Source: Verrucomicrobiota bacterium (GTDB lineage: Bacteria; Verrucomicrobiota; Verrucomicrobiia; Chthoniobacterales; UBA10450). From it: a stretch of 5,169 nt of DNA. Below are positions 1-5,169 of this stretch, piece by piece; position 1 is the first letter of the stretch; every line of letters begins with the position of its first letter. The notes beneath the pieces were generated by a model. That model was given only the letters and a program-made list of their open reading frames with translations. It did not search any database and was not told the origin of the DNA. The position numbers and the translations under genes were made by a program. The stretch spans positions 5,855 to 11,023 of the forward strand of contig QHOR01000267.1 of NCBI GenBank assembly GCA_003219395.1, written 5' to 3'.

Positions 1-2
1 AT

Positions 3-302
3 TGCTTTATCGCAGGTATCTTCGGTCGGACGATCGATGCGGGCACCGCAGTGATTGTGGGGATTGATGCCAATCAAAAGCTAGGCACGGTCGCCGTCAA
101 CGCCAATGGAACCAAAGTGCCCTTCAGCCCCCAAGCCATGCTTGACGAGTCGCTCAAACAACAAAAGAGGATCGCAGGATTAGAAGACACGGTTGAGCGT
201 TTGACGGCAATGGTTAAGGAGCAGGCGGCGCAAATCCAAAAAGTGAGTGCCCAGCTTGAAGCTAACAAACCTGCGGCGCGAGTAGTCGTGAATAAACCGT
301 AG
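3..302 (+). CDS. C-terminal end of a probable secreted/surface fibre-like protein (5' partial)
   Basis: The reading frame is open from the first bases of the window and ends at TAG 300-302, so only the last 99 residues are visible. A GTG at 51 could be a start, but the frame continues upstream without a stop, so I read this as a gene tail. The visible part has a Gly/Ile/Ala-rich stretch (residues 1-35, including GIDANQKLGTVAVNANG), then a hydrophilic coiled coil (about residues 47-86, hydrophobic positions near I57, L60, V64, L67, V71, I78, V81, L85) and a short Pro/Val tail ending VVVNKP. From memory, verrucomicrobial proteins annotated as tail-fibre or S74-chaperone-domain proteins often end in a similar coiled coil plus 'KVSAQLE...KP..VV.N.P' tail. 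No S74 catalytic core is visible here, so the family assignment is inference. A terminator follows about 50 nt after the stop. Function and partner are unknown. Confidence 0.5.
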   Translation, partial: CFIAGIFGRTIDAGTAVIVGIDANQKLGTVAVNANGTKVPFSPQAMLDESLKQQKRIAGLEDTVERLTAMVKEQAAQIQKVSAQLEANKPAARVVVNKP

Positions 303-350
303 AACTCCGAAACAGCCGGTCTTGCAAGCCGAAGGCAGCGAGAGGGATTT

Positions 351-384
351 GGAAAGGCGTTCGCCCTGTGGCGAACGCCTTTTC
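351..384 (+). terminator. Strong rho-independent terminator
   Basis: A perfect 13-bp inverted repeat (353-365 with 370-382, core GGCGTTCGCC / GGCGAACGCC) encloses a 4-nt CTGT loop. It can extend by a G-T wobble and a G-C pair to 351-384. The 3' arm carries a TTTT run at 380-383. It lies 48 nt after the stop of the first gene, with no gene between. Because the 5' arm has a matching A run, it may also act weakly on the minus strand. It separates the upstream gene from the lipoprotein gene. Confidence 0.85.
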
Positions 385-540
385 CGTGTCGCTCGAGAAT
401 AGAATTAGCTCAGCCGCTGTGAAGCATGGTTCTCACACGACGAAAAAATTCCCAGCGCGGTACCCGTGCAGGTTTCGTTTGACCAGCCCTTAACATTCCA
501 CTTTGTTCACCAAATTCGCCAATACCCCGTTTCGTCTGAT

Positions 541-1080
541 ATGAAAAAGTTTTTTAGCCTTCCGATGTTCATCTCTTTCGCGATGATTTGCTCCTGCCAA
601 AAACAAGATTCCGCCGCCGAACAACAACTTGCTCAACGAAAAGTAGAGTTAGACGCACGCGAGGACGCGTTAAATGAAAGACTCAATGCGTTGGATGAAA
701 AAGTAAACGCGTTGGATCAGAAAGTGAAAGAGTTGTCCGCGAAAGAACGGGTCACTTTGAACTCCGGGGCAACTGCTACCGCGGTGGAGGGTCAGACTCC
801 CGACCCTGCACAGGTGACAGCCGAAAGAGAAAGGATCGTTCAACAGTTTCGCGCCCTGGTTCCCAACCCCTCGAAGGGAGCAGCTGGAGACCCGGCAAAA
901 CAGAAGCAACCCGGCGCACGACAGCTTGGGCCGGAAGACTTACAGCGCCAATGGCGGCAGAGTTTGGATAAAGCGAAGATGTCTGGCAAAGCCGTATTTC
1001 CTACGGCGGACTCCGGTTCGCCGACTCCATCTCCTGCGGTAGAGGAGACTTCGCCAAGTCCATCGGCTACGCCGGAGTAA
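541..1080 (+). CDS. Predicted coiled-coil lipoprotein of unknown function
   Basis: This 179-residue protein begins with a short signal peptide: M-K-K, then a hydrophobic stretch (residues 4-16) and a lipobox-like I-C-S-C ending at Cys19. It is therefore probably lipidated and anchored to a membrane facing the periplasm. Residues 35-69 form five consecutive heptads (VELDARE, DALNERL, NALDEKV, NALDQKV, KELSAKE) with alternating 3/4 hydrophobic spacing, as in a helical coiled coil. Residues 70-150 are polar with a helical stretch near 91-106. Residues 155-179 are a Pro/Ser/Thr tail. I chose ATG 541 because the signal peptide starts exactly there. The same frame extends to a GTG at 466, but that would bury the signal sequence behind 25 polar residues. 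No clear Shine-Dalgarno is seen. An Lpp-like structural role, or a partner in an envelope complex, would be guesses. I recognise no named family. It stands alone after a terminator, and its relation to the downstream cdsA cluster is unclear. Confidence 0.7.
   Translation: MKKFFSLPMFISFAMICSCQKQDSAAEQQLAQRKVELDAREDALNERLNALDEKVNALDQKVKELSAKERVTLNSGATATAVEGQTPDPAQVTAERERIVQQFRALVPNPSKGAAGDPAKQKQPGARQLGPEDLQRQWRQSLDKAKMSGKAVFPTADSGSPTPSPAVEETSPSPSATPE
643..747 (+). repeat. 21-nt tandem repeats encoding the lipoprotein heptads
   Basis: Five in-frame 21-nt units (643-663, 664-684, 685-705, 706-726, 727-747) encode the heptads of the coiled coil. Units 3 and 4 are the most alike, both coding N-A-L-D-(E/Q)-K-V, and differ at few bases. 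Unit 2 shares the GCGTTR core. The pattern suggests local duplication of a 21-nt unit followed by divergence, with copy number free to change without breaking the frame. Confidence 0.7.
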
Positions 1081-1304
1081 TTCCGAGGCGCTGATTGCGC
1101 GGCCGGCCAAAAGTGGCTGGGGAGTTTGCGCGTGCTCCGGCAAGGTCACGCGTATTGGCGCGTGCCCAAGGAATCGACATTCGCTACAGCAACACTACCA
1201 GGGCCGAGGCACACGCTCCAGCCGTCGGGGTTGACTCGTGTTGCGGCGATATGCAGCACGTCTGCGCTTGCGCCTGATTCGTTCCTCCGAGATGATGCAG
1301 TTGC
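1081..1304. other. GC-rich stretch without a recognisable gene, upstream of cdsA
   Basis: Between the lipoprotein stop and the first ATG near the cdsA start I see no protein with recognisable features. Open frames here are short and Arg/Ala/Cys rich, as expected by chance in GC-rich DNA. The stretch holds a palindrome GGCCGGCC (1101-1108), a 6-bp hairpin CACGCG/CGCGTG (1147-1152 with 1159-1164, 6-nt loop, no T run) and a repeated octamer GCGCGTGC (1128-1135 and 1158-1165). No terminator with a T tract follows the lipoprotein gene, and I cannot place a convincing sigma-70 promoter. If cdsA begins at GTG 1238, the last part of this stretch is coding. Confidence 0.4.
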
Positions 1305-2197
1305 ATGCCTGCAACGCTGGAGCAAACCGGGACGAACGTTCTTACTTCCCGTTCTGCATTCATTCTTTCATCAGCACAATCGCGCTTTGGACGATGGCTC
1401 TGCTGATCATGTTCACGGGTTACGAGATCCTGTTTTGGCTGCTGATCAGCTTGTTCGGAATGATCGGGCTCTTGGAATTTTATCGGATGCTGGATTACAA
1501 GGGCCTTCCGAATTTCAAAGTCACCGGAATGATTTGCGGTGCGGTCTTGCTCGCCGGGAGTTTCTATTACTTCTCCAAGATTGGCCCGGCACATTCCTAT
1601 GACTTCGAAGTCGCGGTCCTGCTTTTTTTCCTGTTGACCGTATTCGGCCGACAGATGTTTGCCCGGCTTCGTCACGATGAGCCGCTGCAAACCATGGCGT
1701 ATACTTTGTTCGGTCTCCTCTACGTGCTGTGGCTTTTTAATTTCATAACCAAAATCGTCTATCTAACCCCGCGTTCGAGCACAGGCCAATTTCTGTATCT
1801 GATCGCGGTGACAAAATTTTCGGACATGGGTGCCTATTTGACTGGCAGCGTGATCGGACGGCACTTGATGGTTCCTCATATTAGCGGCAAGAAAACGTGG
1901 GAAGGTTTTTTCGGAGCGATCGTTTTGGCGCTGCTTTGCAGCCTGGCGTTGTTCAAACTGATGCCCGGGCATTTATCGGCACTAAACTGGACACATGCGA
2001 CGATCCTCGGAGTGCTTCTTGGCTTTGCAGCAGTGGTCGGTGATTTGGCCGAATCAATCATCAAGCGCAGCACAGGTGTAAAGGACTCTGGGAATCTGTT
2101 GCCAGGAATCGGCGGTGCCTTGGACCTCCTCGATAGTCTTCTATTTACCGCGCCGCTGTTGTTCTTTTACCTGCGGCTGGTCATTCGGGTGCCCTGA
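1238..2197 (+). CDS. cdsA: Phosphatidate cytidylyltransferase (CDP-diacylglycerol synthase); start uncertain
   Basis: CdsA condenses phosphatidate with CTP to CDP-diacylglycerol and pyrophosphate in the inner membrane, the branch point for phosphatidylglycerol and phosphatidylethanolamine. In the 319-residue reading, the conserved part begins at S-T-I-A-L-W (residues 46-51), followed by several hydrophobic helices. The family core is clear: K-F-S-D-M-G-A-Y (193-200), I-S-G-K-K-T-W-E-G (215-223), V-G-D-L-A-E-S (267-273), then S-I-I-K-R-x4-K-D (273-283) and D-L-L-D (296-299), which carries the acidic residues expected to bind metal and substrate. The usual H-G-G and D-R of the signature are I-G-G and D-L here. 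GTG 1238 is the furthest possible start because a TGA lies at 1232-1234. It gives an unlikely Arg-rich leader of about 43 residues. ATG 1394 would give 267 residues, near the usual length, but cuts into the first helix. Another ATG (1305) lies in a different frame (see findings). The function is firm, the 5' end is not. dxr follows after 126 nt. Confidence 0.93.
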   Translation: MLRRYAARLRLRLIRSSEMMQLHACNAGANRDERSYFPFCIHSFISTIALWTMALLIMFTGYEILFWLLISLFGMIGLLEFYRMLDYKGLPNFKVTGMICGAVLLAGSFYYFSKIGPAHSYDFEVAVLLFFLLTVFGRQMFARLRHDEPLQTMAYTLFGLLYVLWLFNFITKIVYLTPRSSTGQFLYLIAVTKFSDMGAYLTGSVIGRHLMVPHISGKKTWEGFFGAIVLALLCSLALFKLMPGHLSALNWTHATILGVLLGFAAVVGDLAESIIKRSTGVKDSGNLLPGIGGALDLLDSLLFTAPLLFFYLRLVIRVP

Positions 2198-2252
2198 CCA
2201 CCAATGAACACGAATGACGAAGTCATAGAGGTGATTTGTTACGAGGTCGCAA

Positions 2253-2294
2253 CGTTACATCGGATTCACGATTTAACGGTTCAACGATGTAACG
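2253..2294. repeat. 10-bp inverted repeat in the cdsA-dxr spacer
   Basis: CGTTACATCG (2253-2262) and CGATGTAACG (2285-2294) are perfect reverse complements around a 22-nt loop. A related element, TGTTACGAGG (2237-2246), matches TGTAACGAGG (2288-2297) at nine of ten bases. An outer 8-bp inverted pair CACGAATG / CATTCGTG sits at 2209-2216 and 2308-2315. No T run follows, so this is not a standard terminator. It could be an operator, an mRNA structure in the dxr leader, or remnant intergenic repeat. Confidence 0.5.
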
Positions 2295-2323
2295 AGGCGA
2301 AGCCTTGCATTCGTGATTGAGAA

Positions 2324-3505
2324 ATGACCACGGAAACTTCAACCAAGCGTAAGCGTGTCGTCATACTAGGCGCGACCGGATCCATCGGCGAGAGCACGCT
2401 GAAAGTAGCACGCGATATTCCGGACCGGATGGAAATTGTCGGGCTAGCCGCCAACAGTAATGCCGAAAAACTCGCGGCTGCTGCGAATGAAACGCGCGCA
2501 CAATCAGTTTGTCTCGTCGATGAAACCAAGATCGATGCCCTGAAGCGCGCACTTGCGTACCAGCCGCGAATTTTTGCGGGAGAGGAAGGACTACGCGAGA
2601 TCGCCTGCCTGACGAATGCGGAGATGGTACTGGTCGCAATTGTGGGCACTGCCGGATTACGTCCAGCCCTTGCAGCGATTGAGGCCGGCAAGGATCTAGC
2701 GGTGGCGAGCAAGGAAATTCTGGTGATGGCAGGCGAGATCGTAATGCGCGAGGCTTGCGATAATGACGTGCGGGTGTTGCCGGTGGACAGCGAGCACAAT
2801 GCGATTTTTCAATGCCTCGAAGGTAAAAGCTCTTGGGACGTTCGCCGCATCATCCTGACGGCATCAGGTGGACCATTCCGCGAAATGCCGCGAACCGATT
2901 TCGAATCGATTATACCCGAACAGGCGTTAAAGCATCCGACGTGGAATATGGGACCAAAGATTACGATCGACTCAGCGACGCTGTTCAACAAAGGACTGGA
3001 GATGATCGAAGCCCATTGGCTCTTTGGGGTGGAGATGAAACGCATCGAAGTGGTGATACACCCGCAGAGCATTGTTCATTCGATGGTCGAGTTCGCCGAC
3101 GGGTCTACGCTAGCGCAATTGAGCTATTCGAACATGTGTTTCCCAATCCAATACGCCGTGACCTGGCCGGATCGCGTTCCGAACAGTTTGCCACCCCTCG
3201 ATTTCTCGAAATTGTCCAGGTTGGAATTTTTCACGCCGCGCTATGACGATTTTCCCGCGCTGAACCTGGCGCGTCGGGCCGGCGAAACCGGTGGCACGTT
3301 GCCCGCCACCATGAACGCTGCAAATGAAGTAGCAGTCGCTGCTTTTTTGGACGGACAAATGCGTTTTGCGGATATCTGGCACATTGTTGAAGAAGTCATG
3401 AACCGGCACACGCCCGTTGCGCACCCCGATCTGGATGCCATATTGCATGCCGATCAGTGGGCGCGTGCCGAGGCAACGAGATGCGCTAAAGCGTTAAAAC
3501 GTTAA
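2324..3505 (+). CDS. dxr: 1-deoxy-D-xylulose 5-phosphate reductoisomerase (MEP pathway, second step)
   Basis: Dxr (IspC) isomerises and reduces 1-deoxy-D-xylulose 5-phosphate to 2-C-methyl-D-erythritol 4-phosphate with NADPH and a divalent metal in the cytosol. It is the target of fosmidomycin. The 393-residue product has normal family length. The N-terminal Rossmann motif G-A-T-G-S-I-G spans residues 17-23. V-A-S-K-E (127-131) corresponds to the usual A-N-K-E, with the conserved Lys at 130. The metal ligands are D155 and E157 (VDSEHNAIFQ) and E226 (FNKGLEMIEA, with N222 and K223). The substrate phosphate region S-G-G-P-F lies at 181-185, and the flexible-loop H-P-T-W-N-M-G at 204-210 includes W207. 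All known catalytic residues I can check are present. The start is fixed by an in-frame TGA at 2318-2320, three bases before the ATG. No useful Shine-Dalgarno is seen. It sits between cdsA and rseP, a common arrangement, and ispG of the same pathway follows rseP. Confidence 0.98.
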   Translation: MTTETSTKRKRVVILGATGSIGESTLKVARDIPDRMEIVGLAANSNAEKLAAAANETRAQSVCLVDETKIDALKRALAYQPRIFAGEEGLREIACLTNAEMVLVAIVGTAGLRPALAAIEAGKDLAVASKEILVMAGEIVMREACDNDVRVLPVDSEHNAIFQCLEGKSSWDVRRIILTASGGPFREMPRTDFESIIPEQALKHPTWNMGPKITIDSATLFNKGLEMIEAHWLFGVEMKRIEVVIHPQSIVHSMVEFADGSTLAQLSYSNMCFPIQYAVTWPDRVPNSLPPLDFSKLSRLEFFTPRYDDFPALNLARRAGETGGTLPATMNAANEVAVAAFLDGQMRFADIWHIVEEVMNRHTPVAHPDLDAILHADQWARAEATRCAKALKR

Positions 3506-3541
3506 GGAGTTGCAACGCAAGGCGCGATGGCGTGTCAAACC

Positions 3542-3568
3542 AATCACTGATCACTAGTCATTAATCAC
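3542..3568 (+). repeat. Degenerate 7-nt tandem repeat directly before rseP
   Basis: Four successive units AATCACT, GATCACT, AGTCATT and AATCAC(A) have consensus RATCACT. They run from 3542 and the last one merges into the rseP ATG at 3569. The stretch is AT-richer than its surroundings. It replaces a Shine-Dalgarno at the normal distance. An AAGGAG at 3504-3509 overlaps the dxr stop and is about 59 nt from the start codon, too far to serve it. Confidence 0.65.
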
Positions 3569-4990
3569 ATGCTCCTACACATTGCCCGGGTCGTTTTCAT
3601 CCTGCTGGAAGTCCTGATCCTCTTCAATCTGCTGATCGTGGTGCATGAACTGGGGCACTTTCTGGCCGCGCGCTGGAGAGGACTTTACATTGAAAAATTC
3701 GGGGTCTGGTTTGGCAAACCAATCTGGAAGAAAACAATTAACGGCGTGCAATACTCGCTGGGCTCACTGCCATTCGGCGGCTTTGTGGCGCTTCCGCAGC
3801 TTGCGCCAATGGACATTATCGAGGGAAAAGCGGATATGGACCGGGCGAGATTGCCGAAAATTTCCGCGCTCGACAAAATCATTGTAGCCATCGCCGGTCC
3901 TCTGTTCAGTCTACTGCTGGCGCTATTCTTCGCAGCCATCGTTTGGGCTGTTGGCCATCCCGTGAGCGAGGCGGATTCGACCACGGTGATCGGTTATGTC
4001 TTGCCCGATTCGCCGGCACAAAAGGTAGGTTTGCAGCCCGGGGACAAGATTCTCTCGGTGGACGGCAAACCGGTCAGACGATTTATGGGGATGAGTGACA
4101 GCGTGAGCTGGGATGTGGTGCGAAGCGAGGGCGATAAAATCGCGGTAAAATTCGAGCGAGACGGAAAGATACAGACGGTTTGGGTGGAACCTTACAAGGC
4201 AGAGACCAGTGGGTGGCGCAGAAAAAGTGTGCGCCAGTTGCTTATTTATCCTGCGGAGACGGCGATTATTGACAAAGTAGAATCGAACACACCGGCTGCG
4301 GCCGCCGGGTTGCGCTCAGGAGACATCATCCGCGGATTCGATAACACGGTGATCTACAATCCAATCGCATTGCTGGAGTACATCAGCAAACATCCAAACG
4401 ACGAGCTTGCGCTTCACGTCGAGCGCGGAGGCGAAAAATTTGACGTTCCGGTAAAACCAACGCTTCTGCCTACGAATGGGGAAAAGAAACCGCGAATCGG
4501 AATTCAATGGGACACGACCGGAATCGTGTCGATCCAGCATCCCAGCCCGATCGAACAGGTTTACAACAGCGTAACTAGCACGTTAAAGACAATTGGCGCG
4601 GTTGCCTCGCCCAAGTCGGACGTAAAATTGCAGCATTTGAGCGGTCCTGTGGGGATCGGTCGCATTTACTACCTCCTTTTCCAAAGCGAGCGCGGCTGGC
4701 AGCTGGCGCTGTGGTTTAGCGTGATTTTGAATGTGAACCTGGCGATCTTGAACATGTTGCCGATTCCAGTTCTCGATGGTGGCCACATTGTACTGGCGAT
4801 TATCGAATCGATCCGTCGGCGTCCCGTGAACATGCGTGTCCTAGAGGTGGTACAGACAAGCTGCGCCGTAGTGATCATCGGTTACATGCTCTACATCACT
4901 TTCTTCGACGTGCAGGATTTGCCGTTTGTCCGCAAAAAGCTCGATCAATTCGAAGCGCACTCGACCACCAAAGATACGCAAACGCCGTAA
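3569..4990 (+). CDS. rseP: RseP/S2P-family intramembrane zinc metalloprotease with two PDZ domains
   Basis: This 473-residue inner-membrane site-2 protease (MEROPS M50) cleaves transmembrane segments of substrates. In E. coli the relative degrades the anti-sigma factor RseA and remnant signal peptides. Whether a sigma-E circuit exists here cannot be told from the window. The zinc motif H-E-L-G-H is at residues 26-30 in the first membrane helix, and the third ligand is in the C-terminal N-M-L-P-I-P-V-L-D-G-G-H (395-406, Asp403). A P-F-G-G-F loop lies at 68-72 and a membrane segment at about 104-128. Two PDZ domains follow (about 138-205, with S-P-A-x3-G-L-Q-P-G-D; about 232-297, with T-P-A-A-A-A-G-L-R-S-G-D). 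Further helices lie at about 378-398 and 428-446, then a short polar tail. The length is slightly above the 450 of E. coli RseP. In A-G-P-L-F-S the usual Asn after G-P-x-x is Ser. An in-frame TGA at 3548-3550 makes ATG 3569 the only normal start. Confidence 0.97.
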   Translation: MLLHIARVVFILLEVLILFNLLIVVHELGHFLAARWRGLYIEKFGVWFGKPIWKKTINGVQYSLGSLPFGGFVALPQLAPMDIIEGKADMDRARLPKISALDKIIVAIAGPLFSLLLALFFAAIVWAVGHPVSEADSTTVIGYVLPDSPAQKVGLQPGDKILSVDGKPVRRFMGMSDSVSWDVVRSEGDKIAVKFERDGKIQTVWVEPYKAETSGWRRKSVRQLLIYPAETAIIDKVESNTPAAAAGLRSGDIIRGFDNTVIYNPIALLEYISKHPNDELALHVERGGEKFDVPVKPTLLPTNGEKKPRIGIQWDTTGIVSIQHPSPIEQVYNSVTSTLKTIGAVASPKSDVKLQHLSGPVGIGRIYYLLFQSERGWQLALWFSVILNVNLAILNMLPIPVLDGGHIVLAIIESIRRRPVNMRVLEVVQTSCAVVIIGYMLYITFFDVQDLPFVRKKLDQFEAHSTTKDTQTP

Positions 4991-5091
4991 TCGGCTTGCG
5001 TTGCGCGGTGCCCTGCAAAGCCGTACAATGTTGTCGTAACGACGAAGGCGAGGTCATCGACCTGGCGTGTGTCGTTTTATTGAACGACCTT
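4991..5091 (+). other. rseP-ispG spacer with short hairpins
   Basis: This 111-nt spacer (to 5101) contains small inverted repeats: GTCG/CGAC (5033-5036 with 5040-5043), AGGTC/GACCT (5051-5055 with 5059-5063) and GTCGTT/AACGAC (5071-5076 with 5083-5088, 6-nt loop). None is followed by a T run, so none is a good terminator. CTTGCGTTGC at 4995-5004 is the reverse complement of GCAACGCAAG at 3512-3521 before rseP. I find no convincing promoter. The stretch may form leader structure for ispG, but nothing in it is conclusive. Confidence 0.35.
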
Positions 5092-5095
5092 GGAG
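5092..5095 (+). promoter_or_regulatory. Ribosome binding site of ispG
   Basis: GGAG lies six bases before ATG 5102, normal Shine-Dalgarno spacing. It is the only clear site of this kind in the window and supports ATG 5102 over the in-frame TTG at 5090. An in-frame TGA at 5081-5083 bounds any longer start. Confidence 0.6.
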
Positions 5096-5101
5096 CCTAC
5101 A

Positions 5102-5169
5102 ATGCGTGAGCTGTCATACTGCGAAAATCCGCTTGTTTATCGCCGTCGAAAAACGCGTGAAGTGAAGGT
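5102..5169 (+). CDS. ispG: 4-hydroxy-3-methylbut-2-enyl diphosphate synthase, N-terminus only (3' partial)
   Basis: Only 22 codons and two bases are visible before the window ends. The peptide begins M-R-E-L-S-Y-C and continues to Y-R-R-R-K-T-R-E-V-K. The R-R-K-(S/T)-R-x-V block is the characteristic start of IspG (GcpE), where it precedes the V-G-N-V/I-x-I-G strand of the TIM barrel. IspG is a [4Fe-4S] enzyme that reductively converts 2-C-methyl-D-erythritol 2,4-cyclodiphosphate to HMBPP, a late MEP-pathway step. The Cys ligands are C-terminal and outside the window. The identification is strengthened by dxr two genes upstream and by the known dxr-rseP-ispG order in many bacteria. Confidence 0.85.
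   Translation, partial: MRELSYCENPLVYRRRKTREVK

Noticed and set aside
479..507. TTGACC / TTTGTT promoter candidate before the lipoprotein gene
   Set aside because: The -35-like hexamer is fair, but the -10 at 17-bp spacing matches only three of six bases. Not enough to call.
466..540. GTG 466 as the start of the lipoprotein gene
   Set aside because: It adds 25 polar residues in front of a well-formed M-K-K signal peptide with lipobox. ATG 541 fits the protein far better.
1147..1164. CACGCG/CGCGTG hairpin as a terminator of the lipoprotein gene
   Set aside because: The stem is only six base pairs and no T run follows.
1126..1602. Long open frame overlapping cdsA on the + strand
   Set aside because: Its sequence is a frame shadow (His/Arg/Ser rich, no motif) while the overlapping CdsA frame carries conserved family motifs.
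1184..1690. 168-codon minus-strand open frame across the cdsA 5' region
   Set aside because: It is antisense to CdsA coding sequence, has no recognisable domain and polar random-like composition. Considered because the region is otherwise poorly explained.
2281..2799. 172-codon minus-strand open frame opposite dxr
   Set aside because: Ser/Arg/Ala-rich antisense shadow of the certain dxr gene.
3527..3550. Mini-frame MACQTNH in the rseP frame after an AAGGAG
   Set aside because: Seven codons ending at TGA. The AAGGAG is 17 nt away from it and overlaps the dxr stop. Most likely chance, though a leader peptide cannot be fully excluded.

Overview
The window reads as a chromosomal stretch from a Gram-negative bacterium, most likely a soil Verrucomicrobium of the Chthoniobacterales / 'Candidatus Udaeobacter' type. 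That placement is inference: it rests on remembered protein style (the C-terminus of the first gene, the CdsA and RseP variants) and on mostly absent Shine-Dalgarno sites, not on a search. All recognised genes lie on the + strand. I see no tRNA, rRNA, CRISPR array, insertion sequence or phage module.

Region 1 (1-540): the 3' end of a gene whose product ends in a coiled coil, probably the tail of a large secreted or surface fibre-like protein. A strong rho-independent terminator follows (351-384), so what lies downstream is a separate transcription unit. Region 2 (541-1080): a small predicted lipoprotein with a heptad-repeat coiled coil and a low-complexity Pro/Ser/Thr tail. Region 3 (1081 to about 1360): a GC-rich stretch with no recognisable protein, running into a cdsA 5' end whose start is unclear.

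Region 4 (about 1238-5169): a co-directional envelope/isoprenoid cluster, cdsA - dxr - rseP - ispG, with ispG cut off by the window end after 22 codons. CdsA makes CDP-diacylglycerol for phospholipids. Dxr and IspG are the second and a late step of the MEP (non-mevalonate) isoprenoid pathway, which feeds undecaprenyl phosphate and quinones. RseP is a site-2 intramembrane metalloprotease. The first three are full length with their key catalytic residues present. The spacers are 126, 63 and 111 nt and contain short inverted or tandem repeats instead of clear terminators, so co-transcription is plausible but unproven.

I do not find a previously undescribed system. Points worth a second look are the possible one-base lesion or misplaced start at the cdsA 5' end, a lineage-variant CdsA signature, a four-copy heptanucleotide repeat abutting the rseP start codon, a 10-bp inverted repeat flanking rseP, and the heptad-duplicated lipoprotein.
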